Assembly (NCBI GenBank): GCA_017561985.1
Contig: JAFZAZ010000035.1
Location: forward strand, 1 to 50,286
Source: Lachnospiraceae bacterium
GTDB taxonomy: Bacteria > Bacillota_A > Clostridia > Lachnospirales > Lachnospiraceae
DNA: 50,286 nucleotides
Direction of reading: 5' to 3'
The position numbers and the translations under genes are program-made. This document shows, piece after piece, positions 26,399-34,911 of the stretch; positions within the stretch are counted from its first letter, which is position 1; each line of letters starts with the position of its first letter. Under the pieces are notes generated by a model. That model was not told the origin of the DNA. It saw only the letters and a list, made by a program, of their open reading frames with translations, and did no database searches.

Positions 26399-26716
26399 TT
26401 ACTCCTCTTCTTCGTCCTCGTCGAGCAGGTACTCGTCGGCAAGGAACTCGTCGTATGCCTTCGAAGCAGCCTCGAACTCCTCGTCGGACTCGATGTCGTC
26501 AATCTTGATATCCTCTTCGTCCTCGGGATTCTCCCAGAAACGGTACAGATATACGACCGGCTCCTCGTCGTCCTCCGCCTCCTGAGGCGTTACCGCAATG
26601 TACTCGCGGTCATCGGGACCCGGGAAAATGCCGATCACATCACAACGAAGTTCGGTGTCGTCGTCAAGATACAACGTCACTTCATCCTTGTCGTAAATAT
26701 CATTCATATCGCTCAT
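26399..26716 (-). CDS. DUF1292 family protein
   Basis: A small very acidic protein of 105 residues that fits the DUF1292/YrzB family of Firmicutes (DEVTLYLDDDTELRCDVIGIF, then REYIAVTPQEAEDDEEPVVYLYRFWEN). The tail is nearly all Asp/Glu. Family members are often found near Holliday junction and alanyl-tRNA genes; that context is absent here. I start at 26716, where GGAGGAATGAC precedes ATG, instead of the ATG 11 codons upstream that has no site. The function is unknown. Confidence 0.88.
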   Translation of the reverse strand: MSDMNDIYDKDEVTLYLDDDTELRCDVIGIFPGPDDREYIAVTPQEAEDDEEPVVYLYRFWENPEDEEDIKIDDIESDEEFEAASKAYDEFLADEYLLDEDEEEE

Positions 26717-26759
26717 GTCATTCCTCCATAACTCCACTTCCGTGGTCATTTCTAGTCTG

Positions 26760-26787
26760 ATTATAACAGATTGGTTCGGAAAATCAA
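26760..26787 (-). promoter_or_regulatory. promoter of the DUF1292 gene
   Basis: On the minus strand: -35 TTGATT, a 16-bp spacer, -10 TATAAT with TGT before it. It is divergent from the XPD-type helicase promoter 14 bases away. Confidence 0.75.
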
Positions 26788-26800
26788 TCCCGACTTTCTC

Positions 26801-26829
26801 TTCTCATCCCCCGCCGGTTATGGTATACT
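26801..26829 (+). promoter_or_regulatory. promoter of the XPD-type helicase gene
   Basis: A weak -35 TTCTCA, a 17-bp spacer, -10 TATACT with TGG before it (extended -10), about 73 bases before the chosen start codon. Confidence 0.6.
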
Positions 26830-26902
26830 GAAAGTCGGATTCGGCGCGGTCGGGGCCGCGGCGATCCACACGAAATCAGGCATTTGGGGAAGCATTGCGC
26901 AC

Positions 26903-29383
26903 ATGAGCAGAACGAAGAAGAAAACCGAACAGCTGCCGGCACCGGAGGCCGTGGAAGTGCGCGTTTCCGTGCGCGATTTCGTGGAGTTTCTCACCCGCAG
27001 CGGCGACATTGACAACCGCTCTTCGGGAAGGGACGCCGATGCGATGTCGGAAGGCGCAAAATGGCACCGCAAGATTCAGAAGGCGCAGCCCTCAGGCTAC
27101 CGCGCCGAGGTTGCGATGCAGCACACCGAGCTGATCGAATTCGAGGGAAATACCTTCGCGATCACGATCGAAGGCCGCGCGGACGGCGTCTACGAGGACG
27201 ACACCTACGGCCCCGCGATCGATGAGATCAAGTGTATGATCCGCGACGTGAACACGCTCGAGGGGCCCGTCCCGGTGCACATCGCACAGGCGCGCTGCTA
27301 CGCATACATGATGTCGCTCGACCGCGATCTTTCGCAGGTGACCGTGCGCATGACCTACGTCCATCTCGACGCCGGAACGATCCGCTATTTCTACGAAACC
27401 CTGCAGCGGGAGGAGCTGACGGAATGGTTCCTCTCCCTCTGCCGCGAATACTGCCGTTGGGCCAAATGGACCCACGACCACACGGAAGCCCGCAACGCCT
27501 CCCTCGCGGAGCTGGCGTTCCCGTTTGAATACCGGCCCGGCCAGAAGGAGCTCGTGACCGACGTGTACCGAAGCATTCTCCGCAGGCGCAAGCTGTTCAT
27601 CGAGGCGCCCACCGGCGTCGGCAAGACCGTGTCGACGATGTTCCCCGCCGTGATGGCGATGGGACGCGGTCTCGTGGAGAAGATCTTCTACCTCACAGCC
27701 AAGACCATCGCGCGCACCGTAGCCGAGGAGTGCACGGATACCCTGATCTCGTCCGGCGCTGCCCTGTTCACGCTCACATTGACCGCCAAGGAGAAAATGT
27801 GCGTCCTCGAGGAGCCGAACTGCAACCCCGAGGCATGCCCCCGCGCAGCGGGTCATTTTGATCGCGTCGGCGAAGCGCTGTATGCGCTGCTCTCCGAGGC
27901 TGTTGCGGACAATTCCCGCCACATCGGCCGAAGCATCCGCCGCGAAACAATTCTGGAATATTCCGAGAGGTACCGGGTGTGCCCGCACGAGCTGAGCCTC
28001 GACCTCTCGTTGTTTGCCGACGCAGTCATCTGCGATTACAACTATGTTTTCGACCCGACCGCCTACCTGCGGCGGTATTTTTCGGAGGGGATCCGCAGGG
28101 AATACCTCTTCCTCATCGACGAGGCGCACAATCTCGTCGAGCGCTCGCGCGACATGTACTCCGCGGAGATTGTCAAGGAGGATGTGCTCGCCGCCAAACG
28201 CGCTCTCACGGAGCATCACCGCACCGCTGCGGGTCATTGCGACCGATTAAACCGTGCGATGCTCGCCATCCGCCGCGAATGCGACGGTTTCACCGTGCTC
28301 GACGGGATCTCCGACCTTGTCTCGAAGGCGGAGCACCTCAACTCTGCGCTCTCCGACGTGCTTGCGGACCGCCACAAGCCGGTCCCCGACGAGGCGGTCA
28401 CGCTGTACCTTGCGCTGCAGCATTTTCTGGCGATGTATGAGCAGATGGAAAATAACTACAAGACCTACGCGGACTTCCGCGACAACGGCGACTTCTTCGT
28501 GCGCCTTCAGTGCATGGACGCCTCGGCGCCTCTTTCGGTGTGCCTGGACCGCGCGCGGAGCAGCATTTTCTTCTCCGCCACGCTCCTTCCGATCGCTTAC
28601 TACAAGGAGCAGCTCGGCGGTCAGTCGGACGACTACGCCGTGTATTCGCCGACGCCCTTCGACCCTGCCAAGCGGCTTGTTCTCGTGGCGCGCGACGTCA
28701 ACACGCGGTTTAAAAACCGGACTGCCACCGAGTACGCCAAAATCGCCGAATACATCAAGACCATGGTGTCCGCCCGCTCCGGCAACTACATCGCATTTTT
28801 CCCGTCGTACCGGTTCGTCGCGGACGTCGCAGCAGAATTTGAAGGATGGGACGGCGAGGTGCTGGTGCAGACCGCCAATATGAGTGAGAAGACGCGCGAG
28901 GAGTACCTCGCTGCATTTGCCGCGGAACATGAGGGCCCCCTGCTCGGCCTGTTTGTCATGGGCGGTATCTTCAGCGAAGGTATCGACCTTCGTAACGATT
29001 CGCTGATCGGCGCGATCATCGTAGGCCCCGGTCTTCCGATGGTGTGCAACGAGCGCGAGCTCTTCCGCGATTACTACGAGCAGCGCTCCGGCCAGGGCTT
29101 CGACTACGCCTACCTCTACCCCGGCATGAACAAAGTTCTCCAGGCCGCCGGCCGCGTCATCCGCACCATCGACGACACCGGATGCATCCTCCTGCTCGAC
29201 GACCGTTTCGGCACGCCTGCCTACCGCAACCTCTTCCCGCGCGAGTGGACCCCGATCCACACCGTCACCCGCGCTACGCTCGCCTCGCGGCTGCAGGAGT
29301 TCTGGAGGGAGCATGAGGGGGGAACGAATTCTGAGGTGGTTGGTTCTGAAACGGATGGTTCCGAAGCACCTGAGCACATATGA
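26903..29383 (+). CDS. XPD/Rad3-family helicase with N-terminal nuclease-like domain
   Basis: A 5'-3' superfamily 2 helicase of 826 residues. Residues about 25-210 look like a PD-(D/E)XK (Cas4/RecB-like) domain: a histidine in KWHRKIQ, an acidic residue in GRADGVYED, IDEIKC (the E-x-K), then the VHIAQARCYAYM helix. The helicase starts near 212 (RPGQKELVTDVYR), with Walker A IEAPTGVGKT near 236 and an iron-sulfur domain with four cysteines (KMC, PNC, EAC, RVC). DEAH is LIDEAHNLVERSRDM near 407. The C-terminal motor has FFPSYRFV, GGIFSEGIDL, and QAAGRVIRTIDDTG. The ATG at 26903 follows a weak GGGGAAG; a longer frame from 26771 would cover the promoter. It probably unwinds and trims DNA in repair. 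Confidence 0.9.
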   Translation: MSRTKKKTEQLPAPEAVEVRVSVRDFVEFLTRSGDIDNRSSGRDADAMSEGAKWHRKIQKAQPSGYRAEVAMQHTELIEFEGNTFAITIEGRADGVYEDDTYGPAIDEIKCMIRDVNTLEGPVPVHIAQARCYAYMMSLDRDLSQVTVRMTYVHLDAGTIRYFYETLQREELTEWFLSLCREYCRWAKWTHDHTEARNASLAELAFPFEYRPGQKELVTDVYRSILRRRKLFIEAPTGVGKTVSTMFPAVMAMGRGLVEKIFYLTAKTIARTVAEECTDTLISSGAALFTLTLTAKEKMCVLEEPNCNPEACPRAAGHFDRVGEALYALLSEAVADNSRHIGRSIRRETILEYSERYRVCPHELSLDLSLFADAVICDYNYVFDPTAYLRRYFSEGIRREYLFLIDEAHNLVERSRDMYSAEIVKEDVLAAKRALTEHHRTAAGHCDRLNRAMLAIRRECDGFTVLDGISDLVSKAEHLNSALSDVLADRHKPVPDEAVTLYLALQHFLAMYEQMENNYKTYADFRDNGDFFVRLQCMDASAPLSVCLDRARSSIFFSATLLPIAYYKEQLGGQSDDYAVYSPTPFDPAKRLVLVARDVNTRFKNRTATEYAKIAEYIKTMVSARSGNYIAFFPSYRFVADVAAEFEGWDGEVLVQTANMSEKTREEYLAAFAAEHEGPLLGLFVMGGIFSEGIDLRNDSLIGAIIVGPGLPMVCNERELFRDYYEQRSGQGFDYAYLYPGMNKVLQAAGRVIRTIDDTGCILLLDDRFGTPAYRNLFPREWTPIHTVTRATLASRLQEFWREHEGGTNSEVVGSETDGSEAPEHI

Positions 29384-29415
29384 ATCATGAAAACCGGTTA
29401 TTCCCGAATACAGCA

Positions 29416-29446
29416 AATGCCGACGCTTAAGCGCCGGCATTTTTCG
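29416..29446 (+). terminator. terminator of the XPD-type helicase gene
   Basis: A stem AATGCCG-A-CGC paired with GCG-C-CGGCATT, loop TTAA, then TTTTCG, 33 bases past the stop. Confidence 0.85.
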
Positions 29447-29552
29447 TTGAAATTCATTTGTTGGTTTTCATTTTCCGAAGAAGATGCAAGTCGAGCAGCC
29501 CCGCCCGCAGATCTCGGACGCTCATCGCCCGACAATCAGCTGCGCTCGCCGC

Positions 29553-30494
29553 TCATCGCCCCTCATACTTTGTCCCGCACGCAGGCATCCGCATCTGCTC
29601 CTCAAGGCAGCGCACGCGGAGGTGTCTCGTCTCGCCCTTCACATCGCCGTCGGTGTGGATGAACTGCTTGCGGTCCGTGATGACCTCGATCTCGCGGCAC
29701 GTGATCACTTCGACGTTGCGGTGCTTCACGTGCGTGCCGGTCATCAGCTTCGGCAGCATCGTGAGGACGCGAAGCGGCCGGATCCCGTGCGCAAGCACCA
29801 CCGTGAGCTTGCCGTCGCAGGGGTTCGCGTCCGGCGCCATCCGAAGGCCGCCGCCCTCGTAGCGGTTGTTCATAAAGCAGAGGAAAATGACGTCACTGTA
29901 CGAGCGCGAAAGCCCGTCGACGATCACGGTCGCGTGGAAGCGCGGGTTTGCGAAAACCTGTCGCAGCGCGACGAGGAAATACGCTATTTTCCCCAAATGA
30001 AGCTTATTCAGAATTTTCTTGATGCGCGAATTGTCCACCTCGTGGCACACTTTGGCGTCGTAGCCGATGCCGCAGCTTCCCGCGAAGCGAACCGTTCCGG
30101 TCTCCTCGAACGTCTCGGCCTCGCCGACGTCGTAACCGCGCGTCGCCTTGGCCGCAAGCAGTTGTTTTGCGCAGGTGACAAGGTTGTTTGAAAGACCGAT
30201 GCCCTTGACGTAGTCGTTGCCGGAACCGCCCGGAAGCACCGAGACGGTGACTTTCGAGGACAGGATCAGGCCGTTGACAGCCTCATTGATCGTGCCGTCC
30301 CCGCCGACAACCCAGATGTCGGCTTCCTCACCGCTTCGGCAAATGTCGCGCACGAACTGCGTGGCATCGCCCGCCTTGGTCGTGCGGTGCACCTTGTAGC
30401 GGATCGAGCGCTCCGAAAGAAGCCTGGTCAGCTGCGCCGCCTGGCCCTTACGCCCGCCGCTCTTCGCGTTCTCATTGATGACGATGTGAATCAT
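29553..30494 (-). CDS. diacylglycerol kinase-family lipid kinase (YegS/DgkB type)
   Basis: A 313-residue kinase of the DAGK catalytic family, which phosphorylates a lipid alcohol such as diacylglycerol with ATP. It has an N-terminal IVINENAKSGG, the nucleotide motif VVGGDGTINEAVNG at 62-75, VLPGGSGNDYVKG, then FAGSCGIGYDAKV and NNRYEGGGLRMAPDANPCDGKL. Its ATG overlaps the stop of the glycosyltransferase gene by 4 bases (ATGA). This coupling with a polyprenyl-phosphate sugar transferase suggests a lipid-carrier role such as undecaprenol or diacylglycerol recycling (inference). Confidence 0.92.
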   Translation of the reverse strand: MIHIVINENAKSGGRKGQAAQLTRLLSERSIRYKVHRTTKAGDATQFVRDICRSGEEADIWVVGGDGTINEAVNGLILSSKVTVSVLPGGSGNDYVKGIGLSNNLVTCAKQLLAAKATRGYDVGEAETFEETGTVRFAGSCGIGYDAKVCHEVDNSRIKKILNKLHLGKIAYFLVALRQVFANPRFHATVIVDGLSRSYSDVIFLCFMNNRYEGGGLRMAPDANPCDGKLTVVLAHGIRPLRVLTMLPKLMTGTHVKHRNVEVITCREIEVITDRKQFIHTDGDVKGETRHLRVRCLEEQMRMPACGTKYEGR

Positions 30495-31453
30495 GCGTCA
30501 CGTTCCTCTCTCTTCTTTACCTTCTTCTCTCTCGCGATGTAGATCGGGCGATGCTTACCCTCGAGATAGCTGCGCGAGATGTACTGCCCCAAAACTCCGA
30601 ACATCATCAGCTGAAGTCCGCCCATAAACAGGATCAGCGTAACGATCGTGGGATAACCGCTGACATGATTTCCGAACACAAGTGTCTTAAAAATCAGCCA
30701 AATCATCATCACAAATGCAAGCACACAGAAAATTACTCCCAAAAACGACGAAATTGCAAGCGGTACCGTGGAAAATGAAACAATTCCGTTGATGGAATAC
30801 TTCACCAGGCTTCCGAACGACCATTTCGTCTCGCCGGCCGCGCGCTCCACATTGTGGTAGCCGATCCATTTGGTGCGGAAACCGACCCATGCGAAAATGC
30901 CCTTGGTGAATCGGTTGTATTCAGGCATATCCAGCACGGCGTTGACCATCTGGCGCGTCATCATGCGGAAGTCGGTCGCGCCCTCAACGATCTCCACGCC
31001 GGAAATCTTCTTGTTGAACTTGTAGAACATTTTCGAAAACCACGAGCGTACCTTGCCCTCGCCCTCGCGGTCCACGCGCCGCATCGCGACGCTGTCGTAC
31101 TCACCGGCCAGAAGCGTATCCAGCATCTCCGGGATGTAGCACGGCGGATGCTGCAGATCCGCATCCATCAATACAACAAAATCGCCGACCGCATTCGACA
31201 ATCCCGCATAAATGCCGGACTCCTTGCCGAAATTTCTCGAAAACGAGATGTATGACACTCTCTCATCCTTCGCGGACAGTTCCTTCAAAATCTCAAGCGT
31301 CCGGTCCGCCGACCCGTCATCCACAAACAAAAACTCGCACTCCGCGCGGTCGCGAATGCTCTCCGCCGTCTTCGTAATCTCCTCGTAAAATGCGCTGAGC
31401 ACCGACTCCTCATTGTAGCACGGCACAACAATTGACAAACAAGGCTTCTCCAT
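30491..31453 (-). CDS. GtrB/DPM-type polyprenyl-phosphate glycosyltransferase
   Basis: A family 2 glycosyltransferase of 320 residues that likely moves a sugar from a nucleotide sugar to undecaprenyl phosphate. It has SIVVPCYNEE, FVDDGSADRT (Asp45/46), LMDADLQHPP (the DxD, Asp97/99), SRNFGKESGIYAGLSNA and DFRMMTRQMV. Two C-terminal membrane helices (about 225-255 and 262-290) and a basic tail (REKKVKKREE) follow. I chose the ATG at 31453, which fits the family's start; the nearest site, AAAGGA, lies about 12 bases upstream, so translation may be modest. It is the first gene of a two-gene operon with the lipid kinase. Confidence 0.9.
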   Translation of the reverse strand: MEKPCLSIVVPCYNEESVLSAFYEEITKTAESIRDRAECEFLFVDDGSADRTLEILKELSAKDERVSYISFSRNFGKESGIYAGLSNAVGDFVVLMDADLQHPPCYIPEMLDTLLAGEYDSVAMRRVDREGEGKVRSWFSKMFYKFNKKISGVEIVEGATDFRMMTRQMVNAVLDMPEYNRFTKGIFAWVGFRTKWIGYHNVERAAGETKWSFGSLVKYSINGIVSFSTVPLAISSFLGVIFCVLAFVMMIWLIFKTLVFGNHVSGYPTIVTLILFMGGLQLMMFGVLGQYISRSYLEGKHRPIYIAREKKVKKREERDA

Positions 31454-31600
31454 GAAATCTATCTGGTCCTTTCTATCACTATCCTGTATCGGTTTTTCAG
31501 GGTGCGTTTGCATCCAAAAGCAACTCCTGCACTCCCGGTCGCAATCCGTTCCCCCACTGCCGACCGGCATCGATCCGCGTACGCGAACCTAACTTCGATT

Positions 31601-31629
31601 ATTGTATCATATTCCCGCGAAGGAGGCAA
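31601..31629 (-). promoter_or_regulatory. promoter of the glycosyltransferase/lipid kinase operon
   Basis: On the minus strand: -35 TTGCCT, a 17-bp spacer, -10 TACAAT with TGA before it (extended -10). The leader is about 140 bases. Confidence 0.75.
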
Positions 31630-31703
31630 GAGCAGCAGCTGTATCTCTGAAGGAGCTTTAAGAGGGATTTTAACAGTGATAAGAAAGGGGATTCGAGGAG
31701 GTA

Positions 31704-31836
31704 TTTGAAGGGAGCCCTGAAGGAGCTTTGAGAGGAGTTCTGAGGGGAGCTTTGAGGGGAGCTCTGAGGGGAGCTTTGAGAGGAGTTCTGAGGGGCGCTT
31801 TGAAGGGAACTTTGAGGGGAGCTTTGAGGGGGAGCA
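31704..31836. repeat. 12-bp GA-rich tandem repeat, about 11 units
   Basis: Units of TTTGAGGGGAGC and variants (TCTGAGGGGAGC, TTTGAGAGGAGT) start every 12 bases from 31704; the last unit has one extra G. The plus strand is strongly purine-rich. Because 12 is divisible by three, both strands give artefactual four-residue protein repeats. Confidence 0.95.
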
Positions 31837-31876
31837 GAAAGATGTCTGGCAAGAAGCATATTACGGTTGGCGTGCA

Positions 31877-32177
31877 CCCACTAAACGTATAATTCTGCTT
31901 TTTAGTGGGAATACTCTTTCTTGACCTCACCCACTAAACCGAAAAAAGCTTCCTGTTAGTGGGAACACTTTTTCCAAATCTCACCCACTAAACCTTTGAA
32001 ACCTTCTTGTTAGTGGGAACACTTTTTCCAAACCTCACCCACTAAACCGAAAAAAGCTTCCTGTTAGTAGGAACACCCTTCCAGGCCGCACCCACTAAAC
32101 TAATGAATCCTTCATGTTAATGGTCATACTTTCAAAAAATAGACCCACTAAACCGAAGAATTACCTCGTTTAGTGGG
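31877..32177. repeat. 53-54-bp alternating inverted-repeat array 1
   Basis: The arm CCCACTAAAC starts at 31877, 31930, 31984, 32038, 32091 and 32144 (spacing 53-54). Between successive copies lies the complementary arm, TTAGTGGG or a variant, at about 31912, 31956, 32010, 32064, 32116 and 32170. Each arm can thus pair with a neighbour on either side, with loops of about 15-25 bases. Degenerate arms go on to about 32265 (CCTACTGAAC, GGTGGGTGG, CCTACTAAC). The same family occurs at 40313-40776. Confidence 0.95.
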
Positions 32178-32272
32178 AAGACTCTTCATTTGCTATTCCT
32201 ACTGAACTCCTTGTTTTTGCAATCTGGTGGGTGGTATGCTTCCGAGGCACACCTACTAACTTGCTTAATTTC

Positions 32273-32360
32273 CGCCTTCAGCGGGTACGCGCCCCCCCAA
32301 AAAACGCCTTCAGCGGGTACGCACCCGAAAAAAACGCCTTCAGTGCGTGCACCCCCAAAA
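32273..32360. repeat. 30-32-bp direct repeat, three copies
   Basis: CGCCTTCAGCGGGTACGC followed by a C-run and an A-run begins at 32273, 32305 and 32335; the third copy is diverged (CAGTGCGTGC). It borders the inverted-repeat array and may be derived from it. Confidence 0.8.
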
Positions 32361-32374
32361 ACCATCCCAGCCAT

Positions 32375-32398
32375 CAAAAACGCCGGCGTAACGCCGGC
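32375..32398 (-). terminator. terminator of the ArsB/NhaD-type permease gene
   Basis: On the minus strand: a stem GCCGGCG/CGCCGGC with a TTA loop, then GTTTTTGATGG, 33 bases past the stop at 32432. Confidence 0.85.
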
Positions 32399-32431
32399 TA
32401 AAGCAACAAAACAGCTCCATCATCCATCATT

Positions 32432-33739
32432 CTACAGCAGTAGTGCCACAGTCAGCATCAGCCCTGCCAGCGCTGCCACGATTGCCGGAATCGCGATGCG
32501 CACACCGTAAGACACGAATTTTCCGAAGGAGAAGTCGACGCCGACGGTCTTGAGGAGCGACATCCACATGATGCCGGCGAGGGCGCCGACAGGCGTGAGG
32601 TATGCACCGAGGTTGGAGCCGATGATCGTCGCGTAGACCGCGCTCTGCGGTGCGGATCCGCAGGACAAAAGCGAGGTGAACAGGACACTCATGGGGATGT
32701 TGTTGATGATATTTGCCGAGAGCGAGGACGCGATGCCGTAGACCCAGATCGGATCCCCGTGCGCGAGCACCTCGGAAATCCGGCCGCTAAGGCCGCTGCC
32801 GTTCATGGCGAGCACGAGTCCGAACATCGAGATGACGAACGGGATCAACAGCCACGGCAGCCGATGGATGCTTCGAAACAGAAGTCGCGGACCGCGGCGC
32901 GTGACCGCGTTCATCACGCACGTGCACACGATCAGGCTCGCAGCAGCACACACTGCGATGATCCACATCGGAAGGTTGATGTACGAAGCAACCGCAAGCA
33001 AAACGGTGCAGATGCTCAGGTGAAGCATACCGAGGATGACCGTCGGCTTGTGGCGAATACTGCTCTCCGTCGTTTCGCCGTGCATCGGGATCGCGAGCGC
33101 TTTTCGGAACAGAAGCCGGATCGCAAAATACACCGCAGCCCCGGCGAACAGCGTGGGGATCAGCATCACCTTCACGTAAGCGAGGAAATCAATCCCCGCC
33201 CCGCTCGCCAGATAAATGTTGGTGGGGTTGCCGATGATGAACATCATGCTGAACGTATTTGCCGCGATGAACTCCGTCACCAGATACGGGATCGGATTAA
33301 TCTTCGCTGCCTTCGTAAAATACCCGATGAACGGGGTGAACGTCAGCACGACGATGTCGTTTGAAGTGAAAACCGTGAGGATCGAGACCGTCACGAACAG
33401 CGACGTCAGAAGTTTCCTCTGATCACTGCCCGCGCGCGCGAGCGTTCTGCCCGCGAGATAATGAAAGAAGCCCGCCTCGTCGAGGTAGACCGAGAGAAAC
33501 GTCATGGAGAAGAACAGCGCAAGAATTTTCAGCGGATTGACCGCGGTGTCGGCTGTGAGGCCTGCTCCGAACTGGCGGAACGTGAGCCCGCCGCTCACGA
33601 GAAGCGCAATCACGCCGGCAGCTGCGACCAGAGGATAGGTATCGAAGAAAACGCCCCGGATCGTAATCCGCGGCTTCCACACAATTGCAGCCATCATCAC
33701 AAGACACGTGACCAGGCACAGGATACCTACTTTGATCAT
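32432..33739 (-). CDS. ArsB/NhaD (SLC13-like) ion permease
   Basis: An integral membrane transporter of 435 residues with about 11-12 helices, of the ion-transporter superfamily that includes ArsB, NhaD and CitM. The two inverted halves carry the family's re-entrant signatures: FTSNDIVVLTFTPFIGYF with NTFSMMFIIGNPTNIYLA in the first half, and SANIINNIPMSVLF with IGSNLGAYLTPVGALAGIMW in the second. The substrate may be arsenite, Na+/H+ or an organic acid; no ars regulator or reductase lies nearby, so I give no symbol. AAGGAGG lies 8 bases before the ATG. Confidence 0.87.
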   Translation of the reverse strand: MIKVGILCLVTCLVMMAAIVWKPRITIRGVFFDTYPLVAAAGVIALLVSGGLTFRQFGAGLTADTAVNPLKILALFFSMTFLSVYLDEAGFFHYLAGRTLARAGSDQRKLLTSLFVTVSILTVFTSNDIVVLTFTPFIGYFTKAAKINPIPYLVTEFIAANTFSMMFIIGNPTNIYLASGAGIDFLAYVKVMLIPTLFAGAAVYFAIRLLFRKALAIPMHGETTESSIRHKPTVILGMLHLSICTVLLAVASYINLPMWIIAVCAAASLIVCTCVMNAVTRRGPRLLFRSIHRLPWLLIPFVISMFGLVLAMNGSGLSGRISEVLAHGDPIWVYGIASSLSANIINNIPMSVLFTSLLSCGSAPQSAVYATIIGSNLGAYLTPVGALAGIMWMSLLKTVGVDFSFGKFVSYGVRIAIPAIVAALAGLMLTVALLL

Positions 33740-33768
33740 ACATTTGCCTCCTTGCGCACACCATACGC

Positions 33769-33796
33769 ATTATAGCATTCCGGCGGCGAATTGCAA
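33769..33796 (-). promoter_or_regulatory. promoter of the ArsB/NhaD-type permease gene
   Basis: On the minus strand: -35 TTGCAA, a 16-bp spacer, -10 TATAAT with TGC before it. It is divergent from the nadE promoter 47 bases away. Confidence 0.75.
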
Positions 33797-33842
33797 GCAA
33801 ATAATATTTGGCGCGGCCGCTGCTCTTCCGCGTCGATATTCA

Positions 33843-33871
33843 TTGCAGGAATGCGCGAATTGTGGTACTAT
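33843..33871 (+). promoter_or_regulatory. promoter of nadE
   Basis: -35 TTGCAG, a 17-bp spacer, -10 TACTAT with TGG before it (extended -10), about 50 bases before the start codon. Confidence 0.75.
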
Positions 33872-33922
33872 TTTCCTGAAAATGACGGGACATTCGAGCC
33901 CCGCCCGAAGGGAGTAACGCTC

Positions 33923-34675
33923 ATGAAATTCAATGCGAGGAAAATGAAGGACGAATGTGTCGCGTGGATTCGCGACTTCTTTGAGAAAAACGGCCCCGGC
34001 TGCAACGCGATCGTCGGGATCAGCGGTGGCAAGGACAGCTCGATCGTGGCGGCGCTCTGCGTCGAGGCGCTCGGCAAGGACCGCGTCATCGGTGTATTGA
34101 TGCCCAACGATGTTCAGCCCGATATCGATTATGCGTATTTACTTGTGAAGCACCTGGGAATCCGCCATTACGTTGTGAACATCAAGGACGCATTTGACGG
34201 TCTTGTGAGGGCACTGCCGGAAGATCTTCCGCTGAGCACGCAGGCACGCGTGAATCTCCCGCCGAGACTTCGCATGTCGACTCTGTACTGCGTGTCCCAG
34301 TGCTGCAACGGCCGCGTGGCCAACACCTGCAACCTCTCCGAAGACTGGATCGGCTACTCGACGCGCTACGGCGATTCCGTGGGCGATTTCAGCCCGCTCA
34401 GTCATTTTACGGTACAGGAAGTCAAGGAGCTTGCGCGCCTGATGGGGCTTCCGGAGGAACTGGTTGAGAAGAAGCCTTCCGACGGTCTGTGCGGCAAGAC
34501 GGACGAGGACAACCTCGGCTTCACGTACGCGACGCTCGACCGCTACATCCGCACCGGCGAGATCGACAGCGCGGAGGACAAGGCAAAGATCGACCGCCTG
34601 CACCGCATCAACCTTTTCAAGCTCTCGGTCATGCCCTCCTTTGACCCGGGCATCGACATCGCCGTAGAGGAATAA
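33923..34675 (+). CDS. nadE: NH3-dependent NAD+ synthetase
   Basis: Makes NAD+ from deamido-NAD+, ATP and ammonia in the cytoplasm. The 250 residues lack the N-terminal glutaminase domain, so it uses free ammonia. The P-loop SGGKDSS lies at 34-40. NTCNLSEDWIGYSTRYGDSVGDFSPLS, containing the usual NLSE and GD-GD-PL-L segments, binds ATP and Mg2+. KKPSDGLCGKTDEDNLGFTYATLDRYI is the loop over the second site. I start at 33923, where AAGGGAG lies 8 bases upstream, not at an upstream ATG at 33791 that would include the promoter. It is transcribed alone. Confidence 0.95.
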   Translation: MKFNARKMKDECVAWIRDFFEKNGPGCNAIVGISGGKDSSIVAALCVEALGKDRVIGVLMPNDVQPDIDYAYLLVKHLGIRHYVVNIKDAFDGLVRALPEDLPLSTQARVNLPPRLRMSTLYCVSQCCNGRVANTCNLSEDWIGYSTRYGDSVGDFSPLSHFTVQEVKELARLMGLPEELVEKKPSDGLCGKTDEDNLGFTYATLDRYIRTGEIDSAEDKAKIDRLHRINLFKLSVMPSFDPGIDIAVEE

Positions 34676-34684
34676 CGATTTCAT

Positions 34685-34733
34685 CTCTCGCAGCCGTGAA
34701 TCAGCCTGTATTCTCGTGCTGCGAGAGTTTTTT
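34685..34733 (+). terminator. nadE terminator
   Basis: Perfect 10-bp arms CTCTCGCAGC/GCTGCGAGAG with a 23-base loop are followed by TTTTTTCGG, 9 bases past the nadE stop. Confidence 0.8.
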
Positions 34734-34792
34734 CGGGCTGCGCGATCTACATTTTCCTCCTGATCGCATTCCTGTTGTCCCGCCCCATAAAA

Positions 34793-34821
34793 AACGCCGG
34801 GAAGTTCCCTTCCCGACGTTT
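34793..34821. terminator. terminator of the uracil permease gene
   Basis: A stem AACGTCGGGAA/TTCCCGGCGTT with one wobble pair; TTTTTTA follows on the minus strand and TTTC on the plus strand. The minus-strand uraA gene ends at 34912. Confidence 0.8.
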
Positions 34822-34911
34822 TCATCATCAAATCATCAGATTATCAGATCATCTTATAATTTATCGTCATATCCTTTGAGGAAAGACACTGTGGAATCAA
34901 TCCCTTCGGGA

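Larger units (their letters stand above)
31454..32431. other. 978-base gene-free repeat field
   Basis: No credible gene. It contains, in order: the glycosyltransferase promoter (31601-31629); GA-rich 12-bp repeats (31704-31836); 53-54-bp alternating inverted repeats (31877-32177) with decayed copies to about 32265; three 30-32-bp units (32273-32360); and the terminator of the next permease gene. Confidence 0.85.

Noticed and set aside
31599..31930. Small repeat proteins (PQSS- and APLK-type repeats) on the minus strand
   Set aside because: The 12-bp repeat gives four-residue repeats in any frame; two frames overlap and neither has a ribosome site.
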